DNA of 41,014 nucleotides, taken from assembly GCA_027038295.1 (NCBI GenBank), contig JALVXD010000143.1:1-41014 (forward strand), read 5' to 3'. The stretch is from Campylobacteraceae bacterium. Its GTDB lineage: Bacteria; Campylobacterota; Campylobacteria; Campylobacterales; Sulfurovaceae. This document shows positions 1 through 7,592 of this stretch, in pieces. Both the position numbers and the translations under genes were made by a program. Below the pieces are notes generated by a model that was given only the letters and a program-made list of their open reading frames with translations, did not search any database and had not been told where the DNA came from. Position 1 is the first letter of the stretch. The number at the start of each line of letters is the position of its first letter.

Positions 1-608
1 TTAGCAAGTTTTGCAACCATATCTAAAAAACTTGTTAAAATAAGACCACATCTTGGAATAATCTTTCCATCATCATTAACAAAACCTGCTGCTAAATCAT
101 GTTTATAGTCATCATCTTTTAAATAGGCTTTTCCATCAATATTTATGAAACTGTCTGAGAGCGTTTTGTTCTTTTTTAGTGCTTTAAAGGCTCTGTTTTT
201 TAAGTTACGTTCTGAAATTAGACGTACTGATTCTTTACGAATATACTTTTGCCCTTCAACCATGGCATCTATAAACTCTTGAGAAGTTTCAGAACCATCC
301 TCATCATCTAGGTTATTAAGTAGAAGTGTTGGAATAATCCTCAACTTATGTTTGTGTTCTTGGATGATTCTTTCACACAGTGCATTGGCAAATTTCATAT
401 TTCTCTTGGCCCACTCTTTGTTCTCTTCCTCAAGAGGGAGTGAAAAATGTGCAATTTCTAAAACGATAATGGTTTTTTTATCTTGGTTTTCTAACTGTTT
501 ATTTATAAGTTCATATAAATTATTTAGTTTCTCTTCAGACCACGCTTCATAAGCTAAGGTAGGGGCTGAATACTCTTTATGGTTGGTTGGTGCAATACAT
601 ACTTCGAT
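1..608 (-). CDS. Hypothetical protein, N-terminal part, probable ATC start (runs off left edge)
   Basis: An uninterrupted minus-strand frame of about 202 codons runs from just after the asnB-like stop to the window edge. It is in the same frame as the upstream gene, separated from its TAA by one CCC codon. There is no ATG, GTG or TTG near the beginning; the first in-frame ATG is at 398, about 70 codons in. The codon at 608-606 is ATC, followed by GAA GTA TGT ATT GCA, and it is preceded by AAAGGA at ideal spacing. Initiation at this rare codon, or a base error for ATG, is therefore my best reading. The product is soluble-looking, charged, and has no signal peptide or membrane segment. I do not recognise the family. 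It appears to be in an operon with the asnB-like gene, which suggests a role in the same surface-modification pathway (inference). Confidence 0.6.
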   Translation of the reverse strand, partial: MEVCIAPTNHKEYSAPTLAYEAWSEEKLNNLYELINKQLENQDKKTIIVLEIAHFSLPLEEENKEWAKRNMKFANALCERIIQEHKHKLRIIPTLLLNNLDDEDGSETSQEFIDAMVEGQKYIRKESVRLISERNLKNRAFKALKKNKTLSDSFINIDGKAYLKDDDYKHDLAAGFVNDDGKIIPRCGLILTSFLDMVAKLA

Positions 609-611
609 GGG

Positions 612-2456
612 TTATCCTTTAAAATCTTCGTACCAAAGTTGAAAGAGAAAAATTCTCCATAATCTGGTTTTATGGTTGTTGTTTCCATTGTAAAAATCAT
701 CACGTATCTTAATTATATCATAAGAGTTAAATATATCGTCTTTATCTAACCTCTCTTTGTTTACTTGTGCATAAACAAGCTCTTTTAGTTCATTTCGCAT
801 CCAGGAATCAAAATAAACAGTAAATCCACTCTTAGGTCTATCGAGAAGATTTTTAGGTATATAGGTATGGGCAATCTCTTTTAAAACATATTTTTTAATA
901 CCATCTTTTATTTTGAGAGAGGAGGGAACCTTTGCCATATAAGAGATGAGTTTTTCATCTAAAAATGGAGTATGAATAGAGATGTTGTTATGGTTGGCTG
1001 CTGAGTAGCTTTTAACCAACTCTCCATCGGTCATGGTTGTTTTAAAGTAAACACCAATAATTTCATCAACAGTTTCATGGTGTCCGTTAAAGTCAATCTC
1101 ATCAAACGTTGTATAGATAGGTTGGTGATAGCCTTTAATGAGTGATTGTAATTCTTTTTCTCTAAAGGTCATAATTTTAGTTTTGGTCATTTGAGGAATA
1201 TTTTTAGCAGAAAGTATGGAGAGTAGTTTTTCACATTTTGTTGGAAGGTTGTTGATGTCTCTCAAAAGGGGAAGTGCCTCAATATTTACATTTTTTAATG
1301 GATTTATTAGAGCTTTTCTTATGCTATAAGGGAGAGATATAATACGATTAAAAAAATGAACATCATCTGCAGTTGCAAAGACTTCATCTCCTCCATCACC
1401 TATAAATAGATTCTCTATGCCCTCTGCTTTTATCATCTCTGTAGTTAAGAGTGTTGGTGCAGCTGCATGGTCAGAAAAAGGCTCATCATAAATTTCAGAG
1501 AGCTTAGGGATAATGTTTGTAACATCTTTAGCTGTAAAGTAGTGTTCATGATGTTTTGTTCCTAAATGAGCAGCGATTGCTTTTGCATGAGGTGCTTCAT
1601 TTATGTTGTCATCTTCAAAACCAATAGTAAATGTTTCAAGATTGTAGTCACTTCTATTTTTAAGTAGAGCAGCAATGGTTGAGCTGTCATATCCACCACT
1701 TAAAGAGAGAGAAACAGTTTTATGGTCTATTTCAGATTTTTTAATGGCAGAGACGAGTAATGCTTCTGCATCAGTTATAATTTTAGTTTCAATTTCAGAT
1801 TCATCTAAAGGGAATTTTTTAGTGTCATATTCAGACTCCAAGCTCCAATAAGTCGTGTTAAAGTGTTCTTTTTTTCTCAAGTCAAAGTTGGTAGATGTTC
1901 CAGATTTGACTTTATAGCAATCTTTTAAAATGGTGTTGGGTTGTATAACTGAGCCGAATTGTAAATAGTTTGCTACTGAATCTATACGAATGGTAGGCAT
2001 AAAATTAGGAGCATTTTTAAAATCATTTATTCGACTACCAAAAACAATAAGCTCTTCAGAGAAATAATAACTTAAAGGAATTATCCCAATTTTATCTTTA
2101 TATAAAATTAAGTATTTGTTAATTTTATCAAAAATGATAAGCGTGAAGTCTCCTTCTAAATATTTAATTAGATCCTTCCCCCATACCAAATAGGCTTGGT
2201 TGATAAGGTCAATGGTAGCTAAGGAGTTATTTGAAATATTAAGCTCTGAAATTAAGAAAGACCTATTTGAAACTCTTCCATTGAAAAGTAGTAAGGTCTC
2301 TTTATTGTCAATAGATTTAGACTCTTTATGTTTAGTATAGGATAAAAATATATTATACTCTTGATATTTATAATAATAAGTCTTTTTATGATGAACATTA
2401 CTCTCTATAGAAAAATCATTTTTTCTGTAATCAATAAATCCAAAAAAGTTTTGCAT
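612..2456 (-). CDS. Asparagine synthetase-like amidotransferase lacking the catalytic Cys2
   Basis: About 614 residues with the two-domain layout of AsnB. The C-terminal synthetase domain has a clear PP-loop SGGYDSS near residues 253-259 and a GDGGDE loop near residue 355, the ATP/AMP-forming site. The N-terminal Ntn-glutaminase domain is degenerate: it begins MQNFFGF where AsnB has MCGIVGF, so the nucleophilic Cys is replaced by Gln, and the RHRGPDD glutamine-site motif is absent. I chose the Met at 2456 because GAAAGGA lies just upstream and an extended -10 box (2481-2489) would start transcription near 2474, leaving no room for an ATG at 2474. Such enzymes may use free ammonia, or form an amide or lactam on a non-aspartate substrate. 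In a polysaccharide locus, amidation of a uronic acid is possible (inference). It is read divergently from the methyltransferase. Confidence 0.85.
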   Translation of the reverse strand: MQNFFGFIDYRKNDFSIESNVHHKKTYYYKYQEYNIFLSYTKHKESKSIDNKETLLLFNGRVSNRSFLISELNISNNSLATIDLINQAYLVWGKDLIKYLEGDFTLIIFDKINKYLILYKDKIGIIPLSYYFSEELIVFGSRINDFKNAPNFMPTIRIDSVANYLQFGSVIQPNTILKDCYKVKSGTSTNFDLRKKEHFNTTYWSLESEYDTKKFPLDESEIETKIITDAEALLVSAIKKSEIDHKTVSLSLSGGYDSSTIAALLKNRSDYNLETFTIGFEDDNINEAPHAKAIAAHLGTKHHEHYFTAKDVTNIIPKLSEIYDEPFSDHAAAPTLLTTEMIKAEGIENLFIGDGGDEVFATADDVHFFNRIISLPYSIRKALINPLKNVNIEALPLLRDINNLPTKCEKLLSILSAKNIPQMTKTKIMTFREKELQSLIKGYHQPIYTTFDEIDFNGHHETVDEIIGVYFKTTMTDGELVKSYSAANHNNISIHTPFLDEKLISYMAKVPSSLKIKDGIKKYVLKEIAHTYIPKNLLDRPKSGFTVYFDSWMRNELKELVYAQVNKERLDKDDIFNSYDIIKIRDDFYNGNNNHKTRLWRIFLFQLWYEDFKG

Positions 2457-2480
2457 TGATATCCTTTCTCTCATGGCATA

Positions 2481-2489
2481 ATTCTAACA
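2481..2489 (-). promoter_or_regulatory. Extended -10 promoter of the asnB-like gene
   Basis: On the minus strand this reads TGTTAGAAT, an extended -10 (TGN + TAGAAT), preceded by a T-rich stretch typical of Campylobacterota promoters. Predicted transcription starts near 2474, giving a leader of about 18 nt before the chosen ATG. Confidence 0.5.
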
Positions 2490-2520
2490 TAAATAATCAA
2501 AAAATAATATAAAAAAAAGC

Positions 2521-2541
2521 TTATCTATGAGATAATATCTT
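2521..2541. promoter_or_regulatory. Palindromic candidate operator/promoter in the divergent intergenic region
   Basis: TTATCTATGAGATAA (2521-2535) is a perfect inverted repeat around ATG, and it runs into AGATAATATCT, a second short dyad. It also contains TGAGATAAT, which could be an extended -10 for the plus-strand operon starting at 2613. It sits between two divergent transcription units, so a shared regulatory site is plausible but unproven. Confidence 0.3.
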
Positions 2542-2612
2542 ATAAAATAAAAAAAAAGGTAAAAAATATTAATAATAATACTAATTTAAATAATTTATAT
2601 ATTTTTAAGTGG

Positions 2613-3893
2613 ATGCTAAAGCGATTTGGATTTATTAAAAGTATATTTTTTCAAATAATTGATAAGTTGATTTATCAAGAGCAGTCTCAGTTCCTGCTTC
2701 ACTTTTGGCGTGGACATCGTACGCCATTTCAAAGCATATTGTTTTACAACCGTTTTGGTCGAATTTTATTTGCAGGGAAAGAGTTTATAGCTTTCTTAAG
2801 CAAAGGAAAATTGATAAAAAAAACCATTCGCTTGGAAGGTTATGAGGAGATAGATCGTGATTTTAGAAAGGGAGATTACACTTACTTATATCCTATCTCA
2901 CCAATGGTGGACAGAAGAATTGAACCCATTGAAGAGAGCTATTTAAGAAAAATCGAAAACTCTTTAGAGTTAGCCTATATTATGGAAAACAATATTTTTG
3001 ATAAAACAGAGGAGTGGGATAGGGTTACAGATGTATTTAAGTCACTCTTTTTTAAAGATAATGGAGAGATTGACCCAGCTAAACTTAGTCAGTTTAGAGC
3101 CACTTCTAAGCGTTGTGAAGAGGTTTTTGGTGACCAGTTTTACTATGTAGACCAAGATGTTGGTTATACCAAGGCATATTTACAAGCTATTGATTTGATT
3201 TTAGAGTATCATCGTTATGCAAAAGTGATAAAAAAAGAGTTGTTATCATCGGTCTCTGAGAGTAAAGTCGGGGGAAGTGCTTCGGTTTATTATAGAGGGC
3301 AGTACTTAAGTGAAAAACTTCTTTTCCATACTTTAATAGTTAATGATATTACTACACATATAGATTTCGATAAAAACAAGCGTAATGTTATTGTCGATAT
3401 TGGTTCAGGGTATGGGGGCTTAGACAGATTGCTCTCTTATTATATTCCTAATGCTTGTTTTATTTTGGTTGATTTACCAGAGACGCTACTTTTGACCTCT
3501 TACTATATGGAACATAATTTTCCAAATAAAAAGATAGCACTTTTAAGTGATATTGCTGACAGATTAGATGAGTTTGATGCTTTGGTTTTAGAATATGACT
3601 TTATTCTTGTGCCTCCTTCTGTTGTTGAAAAAATACCAACAGCGACTGTAGATTTGGTCGTAAATAGTGCCTCTTTAGGATTTATGCAGCAAGATTATGT
3701 GCGTTATTATCTCGAACATATCTATCGTATATTACGTACTAGAGGACATTTTTACTCACTTAACAAAGAGTACAATGACCATTTAGGAATTGGTTTTTAC
3801 TCTTGGGACTTCAAAGGTTCATACTTAACAAAATTGATGGAGTACAACAACCGTTTCTCTTATGCTCAATGGTTAGGAGAGAAGGTTGACTAA
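2613..3893 (+). CDS. Putative sugar O-methyltransferase
   Basis: A 426-residue SAM-dependent methyltransferase. The glycine-rich SAM-binding motif VDIGSGYGG is near residues 261-269, followed by the acidic strand end FILVDLPETL, as in the putative sugar O-methyltransferase family found in O-antigen and capsule clusters. The N-terminal half (about 200 residues) is family-specific and not otherwise recognisable. The start ATG has only a weak upstream purine stretch. The gene opens a plus-strand run and overlaps the next gene by a few bases, indicating translational coupling with a glycosyltransferase. The acceptor sugar cannot be read from sequence. The family assignment rests on motif and context; the broad methyltransferase call is secure. 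Confidence 0.8.
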   Translation: MLKRFGFIKSIFFQIIDKLIYQEQSQFLLHFWRGHRTPFQSILFYNRFGRILFAGKEFIAFLSKGKLIKKTIRLEGYEEIDRDFRKGDYTYLYPISPMVDRRIEPIEESYLRKIENSLELAYIMENNIFDKTEEWDRVTDVFKSLFFKDNGEIDPAKLSQFRATSKRCEEVFGDQFYYVDQDVGYTKAYLQAIDLILEYHRYAKVIKKELLSSVSESKVGGSASVYYRGQYLSEKLLFHTLIVNDITTHIDFDKNKRNVIVDIGSGYGGLDRLLSYYIPNACFILVDLPETLLLTSYYMEHNFPNKKIALLSDIADRLDEFDALVLEYDFILVPPSVVEKIPTATVDLVVNSASLGFMQQDYVRYYLEHIYRILRTRGHFYSLNKEYNDHLGIGFYSWDFKGSYLTKLMEYNNRFSYAQWLGEKVD

Positions 3894-4995
3894 TGTGATG
3901 AAAGAAGAAAAATTATTTGTAGGTGTTATTGATAGACTCGTCATGGGTGGAGCTGAACGCATGATGGTGAATATTTTAAACTATTTTGTTAAAGATGGGA
4001 AAGAGGTTCATCTGGTTATTTTTAGTCATAGGGGAGCATTAACTGATTTACTTGATAAGCGTATAGTGATACATGATTTAGAGATGCTCTCTGTGGCTAA
4101 GGGGATGCCCAAATGTCTTAAAAAACTTAAAAGTCTAAAGCCAGATATTGTCTTTTCTGGTACTGCTCATGTCAATATCGCTTTGGCACCTTTTATTCCT
4201 ATAATGAAAATATTTTTGCCACAAACGCGTTGGATAGCTCGTGAGACAAACCTTGCAAGTATGAAAAATAAGAAGCAGAAGTATCCTAAGGTATTTGACT
4301 TTTTATATAGAAATGTTTATAAAAATTATACAACCATCATCGCTCAATCTAAAGATATGCAAGATGATTTACTGCTTCACTATCCTTCTGCTGGGAAAAA
4401 AAGTATTGTTATAAATAATCCTATTGATATAGATAGAGTTTCGGAACTCGCTAATGAGACTATTTCATATAACTTTGAAGATAAAAAAATAAATTTGATA
4501 AATGTGGCAATTATGCGTCAGGCAAAACGCCATAACTTGTTGTTAGAGGTTCTATCTAAATTGTCTTTAAATTACAATTTGGTTTTGGTTGGTTCAGGTG
4601 ATGAAGAGGAGCGTTTAAAAGGTTTGGCACAAAGTTTAAACATAGAAGAGCGAGTGACTTTTGAGGGACATAGGTCAAACCCTTATCCTTATTTGAAATC
4701 TGCTGATTTGTTTATACTCACCTCTGAGCATGAGGGTTTCCCCAATGTTTTGTTAGAAGCAAACAGTTTAGGTCTTCCTCTTGTGGCATTTGCTTGTCCA
4801 GGAGGTATTACAGAGATTATAGAAGAGGGAGAAAATGGTTTTTCTGTCTCTAACGGAGATGTTGATGCTATGGTTAAAACCATAATTAAAGCATCTTCTT
4901 ATCCATTTGATAAAGAAAAAATTATTGCTCGTACACGAGAAAGATTTGCTCATAATATTATTTTAGAGCAGTACCGAGAACTCTTTTTCTCTTAA
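3886..4995 (+). CDS. Glycosyltransferase family 4 (GT-B)
   Basis: 369 residues. The N-terminal GT-B signature is MGGAER near residues 16-21, and the C-terminal domain carries EHEGFPN with the EX7E-type retaining motif (near residue 281), both typical of GT4 enzymes that use nucleotide-sugar donors. The start is TTG, 8 bases inside the upstream gene; AGGAGAG lies about 5 bases before it, which favours TTG over the GTG at 3895 or ATG at 3898. No signal peptide or membrane segment is visible, so it should act on the cytoplasmic face on a lipid-linked acceptor. Its neighbours (methyltransferase upstream, EptA-like transferase downstream) point to assembly of a decorated surface glycan. Confidence 0.88.
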   Translation: MTNVMKEEKLFVGVIDRLVMGGAERMMVNILNYFVKDGKEVHLVIFSHRGALTDLLDKRIVIHDLEMLSVAKGMPKCLKKLKSLKPDIVFSGTAHVNIALAPFIPIMKIFLPQTRWIARETNLASMKNKKQKYPKVFDFLYRNVYKNYTTIIAQSKDMQDDLLLHYPSAGKKSIVINNPIDIDRVSELANETISYNFEDKKINLINVAIMRQAKRHNLLLEVLSKLSLNYNLVLVGSGDEEERLKGLAQSLNIEERVTFEGHRSNPYPYLKSADLFILTSEHEGFPNVLLEANSLGLPLVAFACPGGITEIIEEGENGFSVSNGDVDAMVKTIIKASSYPFDKEKIIARTRERFAHNIILEQYRELFFS

Positions 4996-5032
4996 ATATG
5001 AAAAAAATAAATAAACAACAAGGACAACAACA

Positions 5033-6664
5033 ATGAGAGTAAAATTAGGATTAATTTTTATTATTTTAGTAATTTTTGAAATAGTAGTATTTGAAAACTT
5101 TATTGATAAAATGATGTATCTGTTTGATACGAAAAGCTTGGCTATAGCATCTTTTTATTTATTGGTAACCTTTATAGGATTTTTAAGTATAACACAGCTC
5201 TTTTTTATACGTAATAAAATCATATTTTTCTTCTTTTATCTATTTCTATTTTTCACCTATAGTATAGATTTGGTTTATAAAAACATTAATACAGAGGGCT
5301 TTTCACTCAATGACCTAAGTATCGCACTGGCTCAAGCTGATGCTTTTGGGTTAGATGCTTTATCTACCTATGCAGATGCGATTGAACAGGCAGGAGTAGT
5401 AATGCTTCTCTTTACGATTTTTGTTTTTATAATAAGAAAGATAATCGTTAAAAACAGGCTTTTTATCTCGTTAAAATGGGTTCTTTCTACATTGATTATT
5501 GCTTTTTTACTCTCTTATCTTATTTTGTATCGAACGACAGGTGCAACACAAACACGACCAACAAATTTAAAAATTGCAAATCTATTTATCTACTCTTTTA
5601 CCAATAGTCTCTATTATGGAGAACGAGAAAAACTGACAAAAGAGCCAGTAAATGCATCAACCTATAAAAATATTATTTTAATTGTTGATGAGAGTATAGG
5701 AGGAAAATACCTTGGTATTAATGGATATGATAAAGAGACCACTCCCTATTTGAAGTCGATTAAAGGGAGTTATGTAAACCTAGGTTTGGCATCGTCTGCA
5801 GCGAATGCTTCTGATAGTAGTAATATTTTGTTGATGAGTGGTTTACAGTTGAGTGACCTACCTGATACAGAGAACAACTCGTTAAAACAAGCAATGATTT
5901 TTCAATATGGAAAAAAGGCTGGATACATGACCCATTATCTATCTGGACAAAGTATGGGTGATTATTTGCAGAACCATATGAGTAAATATGACCTACCTTA
6001 TATTGATACTTTTATGCAACCTAAAGGGGAGTATGTTCTTAAGGAGATGCCTGAAGAAGATATTATAAAAGCAACCAAGAAAATACTAAAAAATTCAAAG
6101 AAAAACTTTATATATATGCTTAAACATGGTGCTCATTTTCAATGGGAACATAGTTATCCTGAGACAGAAAAGTACTTTTTACCAACGTTGGGGGGTGATT
6201 TAGATGCTTTATCTTTAGATAAAAAAGAGTATGCTTTAAACTCTTATCGTAATGCTGTTCGTTATAACGTTGACCTATTTTTTAAACATCTACTTCAAGA
6301 AATAGATTTTAAAAACTTAAAAGATACCCTTATTATTTATACTTCTGACCATGGACAATCTATTTTAGAAGAGGGAAGAACCTCTACTCATGGTGACAGT
6401 AAAAATCCTCCTCTTACACAAGGAATTGTACCCATTTTACTTTTTTCAACCAAAGACAACAGTACACTTAAAGATTTCTCTTTTTCAAAAGACATATATT
6501 CTCATTATCAAATTTTTCCAACCATTATAAAACTAATGGGTTATGAGACTAAAGAGAAGAGTTTGTTTGATATAAACAAAGAAAATTCAGAACAAGTTTT
6601 TGTATCAGGAGATCTTTTTGGACGGGTTGCACTCCAAAAAAATGATATACATGAGAAGAGGTAG
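5033..6664 (+). CDS. EptA-like membrane phosphoethanolamine transferase / sulfatase-fold enzyme
   Basis: 543 residues with five predicted N-terminal membrane helices (roughly 4-22, 37-57, 62-80, 118-136, 148-168) and a periplasmic alkaline-phosphatase/sulfatase-fold domain, the EptA/LptA/Cj0256-type layout. Visible landmarks are VDES with NGYDKETTPYL (the GYxRxTTP-type region), a Ser-rich nucleophile region ANASDSSN, and the metal-site motif SDHGQS followed by a conserved HG. The usual CGT(S/T) nucleophile loop is changed, so the attacking Ser/Thr is uncertain. The His before VP in classical EptA is not conserved (QGIVP). AAGGA eight bases upstream supports the ATG. It probably transfers phosphoethanolamine or a related phospho-group to a surface glycan or lipid A. 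A paralogue lies at 7593-9239. Confidence 0.78.
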   Translation: MRVKLGLIFIILVIFEIVVFENFIDKMMYLFDTKSLAIASFYLLVTFIGFLSITQLFFIRNKIIFFFFYLFLFFTYSIDLVYKNINTEGFSLNDLSIALAQADAFGLDALSTYADAIEQAGVVMLLFTIFVFIIRKIIVKNRLFISLKWVLSTLIIAFLLSYLILYRTTGATQTRPTNLKIANLFIYSFTNSLYYGEREKLTKEPVNASTYKNIILIVDESIGGKYLGINGYDKETTPYLKSIKGSYVNLGLASSAANASDSSNILLMSGLQLSDLPDTENNSLKQAMIFQYGKKAGYMTHYLSGQSMGDYLQNHMSKYDLPYIDTFMQPKGEYVLKEMPEEDIIKATKKILKNSKKNFIYMLKHGAHFQWEHSYPETEKYFLPTLGGDLDALSLDKKEYALNSYRNAVRYNVDLFFKHLLQEIDFKNLKDTLIIYTSDHGQSILEEGRTSTHGDSKNPPLTQGIVPILLFSTKDNSTLKDFSFSKDIYSHYQIFPTIIKLMGYETKEKSLFDINKENSEQVFVSGDLFGRVALQKNDIHEKR

Positions 6665-6688
6665 AGTTTTTACTTTATAGTCTCTACC
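6660..6688. terminator. Weak hairpin at the 3' end of the plus-strand operon
   Basis: GGTAGAG (6660-6666) pairs with CTCTACC (6682-6688) around a 15-nt loop that overlaps the stop codon. No clear U-run follows on either strand, so termination is only possible. Confidence 0.25.
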
Positions 6689-6915
6689 GAAACTAGAGGA
6701 GTGAGTAAGAGAAATATCCAAGATATTGAACGTTTTAATCTTAGAATGCGAATGGTTTTAGCTTGATTTCAATATAAACGATTAAGTTTTCTAAGTCTTG
6801 GAAAAATCTTGTGATAAATCGCTATAACCATTAACTAATTTTAGATGCATGACCCAGTTTGGGAATTTCTACTACTGAATAGTTGTCAATTTTTTTATAC
6901 TTAACTCCCTCGTGC
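6665..6915. other. Intergenic stretch with possible minus-strand coding remnants
   Basis: About 250 bases between convergent genes. On the minus strand, one frame directly behind the acyltransferase reads a protein-like stretch ending GHASKIS before a stop near 6835. Another frame further on begins MVIAIYHKIFPRL and is interrupted by a stop. Neither has a ribosome-binding site or useful length. They could be gene debris or chance open frames in AT-rich DNA. Confidence 0.2.
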
Positions 6916-7449
6916 TTACTTCTGATGTGAAATAATTTTAGCAGGTACTCCAGCAATAGTAAGATTCTCCTCAAGAAAACTCTTATTGACTACAGCATTG
7001 GCACCTATACGAATATTGTTACCAAGGATAATCTTCCCATATATCTTTACCCCTGGACCAATATAGCTATGGCTACCTATAGTAGGGGCTGCATATTTGT
7101 CTTTAGCACTTGCACCAATATTAACACAAACATGTATGCGACAATGGCTACCTATTCTTGCTCTCTCATTAACTACAATTGTCCCTTTATGTGCAATAGA
7201 TAAGGCTGGACCAAAGGTATTAATTGGTATTGTAAATCCAAGTTTATTGCTTAATGCTCTATATCTTAATTTATAATATAGTTTAAGTATTTTATTTCCT
7301 TGACAATTGGTTAAATACTCCAGTTTTCTCATCACTCTTTGAAACTTCCATATGTCATCAAAAATATAATATTGTAACGTCATGGTTCTATTTAAAGCAA
7401 TTCTATCTTGTTCAAGATAGTCTAAATATTCGGTATAAGTTGTAATCAA
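6916..7449 (-). CDS. Hexapeptide-repeat (LbH) acyltransferase, serine-acetyltransferase-like
   Basis: 177 residues. The C-terminal half is a left-handed beta-helix of imperfect hexapeptides (IGSHCRI, IGASAK, IGSHSYIGPGV, NIRIGANAVV), closing with IAGVPAKII as in CysE-like and sugar O-acetyltransferases. The His in LSIAHKG matches the position used as catalytic base in the family. The N-terminal helical part is shorter than in true CysE. The start is TTG, supported by AAAGG seven bases upstream and the lack of a better codon. The probable role is acetyl-CoA-dependent O-acetylation of a sugar in the surrounding polysaccharide pathway (inference). A free CysE function is less likely given the locus. 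Confidence 0.8.
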   Translation of the reverse strand: MITTYTEYLDYLEQDRIALNRTMTLQYYIFDDIWKFQRVMRKLEYLTNCQGNKILKLYYKLRYRALSNKLGFTIPINTFGPALSIAHKGTIVVNERARIGSHCRIHVCVNIGASAKDKYAAPTIGSHSYIGPGVKIYGKIILGNNIRIGANAVVNKSFLEENLTIAGVPAKIISHQK

Positions 7450-7552
7450 ATAAAGACCTTTTTTATGTAAAAAGTAAGTACAATAATAATGTAATTTCTT
7501 TATATTAGACTTAAATTAACTCAACCTGCTTTAAATATAGTAGCTTGTTTTA

Positions 7553-7585
7553 CAACACTTTAGCCTTTTTTAGGCTAAGATGTTG
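7553..7585 (-). terminator. Strong hairpin downstream of the second EptA-like gene
   Basis: CAACACTTTAGCC pairs with GGCTAAGATGTTG (13 bp with one mismatch and one G-U) around a short T/A loop, 8 bases after the stop of the minus-strand gene. No long U-run follows on the minus strand, so it may be a terminator or a 3'-end protecting stem. Confidence 0.45.
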
Positions 7586-7592
7586 AAAGAGA

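Noticed and set aside
352-552. A 66-codon plus-strand ORF near the left edge
   Set aside because: It is antisense to the long open minus-strand frame 1-608 and has no ribosome site or family resemblance.
6730-6900. Protein-like fragments in the 6665-6915 gap that might be a degraded transposase or acyltransferase
   Set aside because: They are too short, without starts or ribosome sites, and resemble no family I know; kept only as a low-confidence note.
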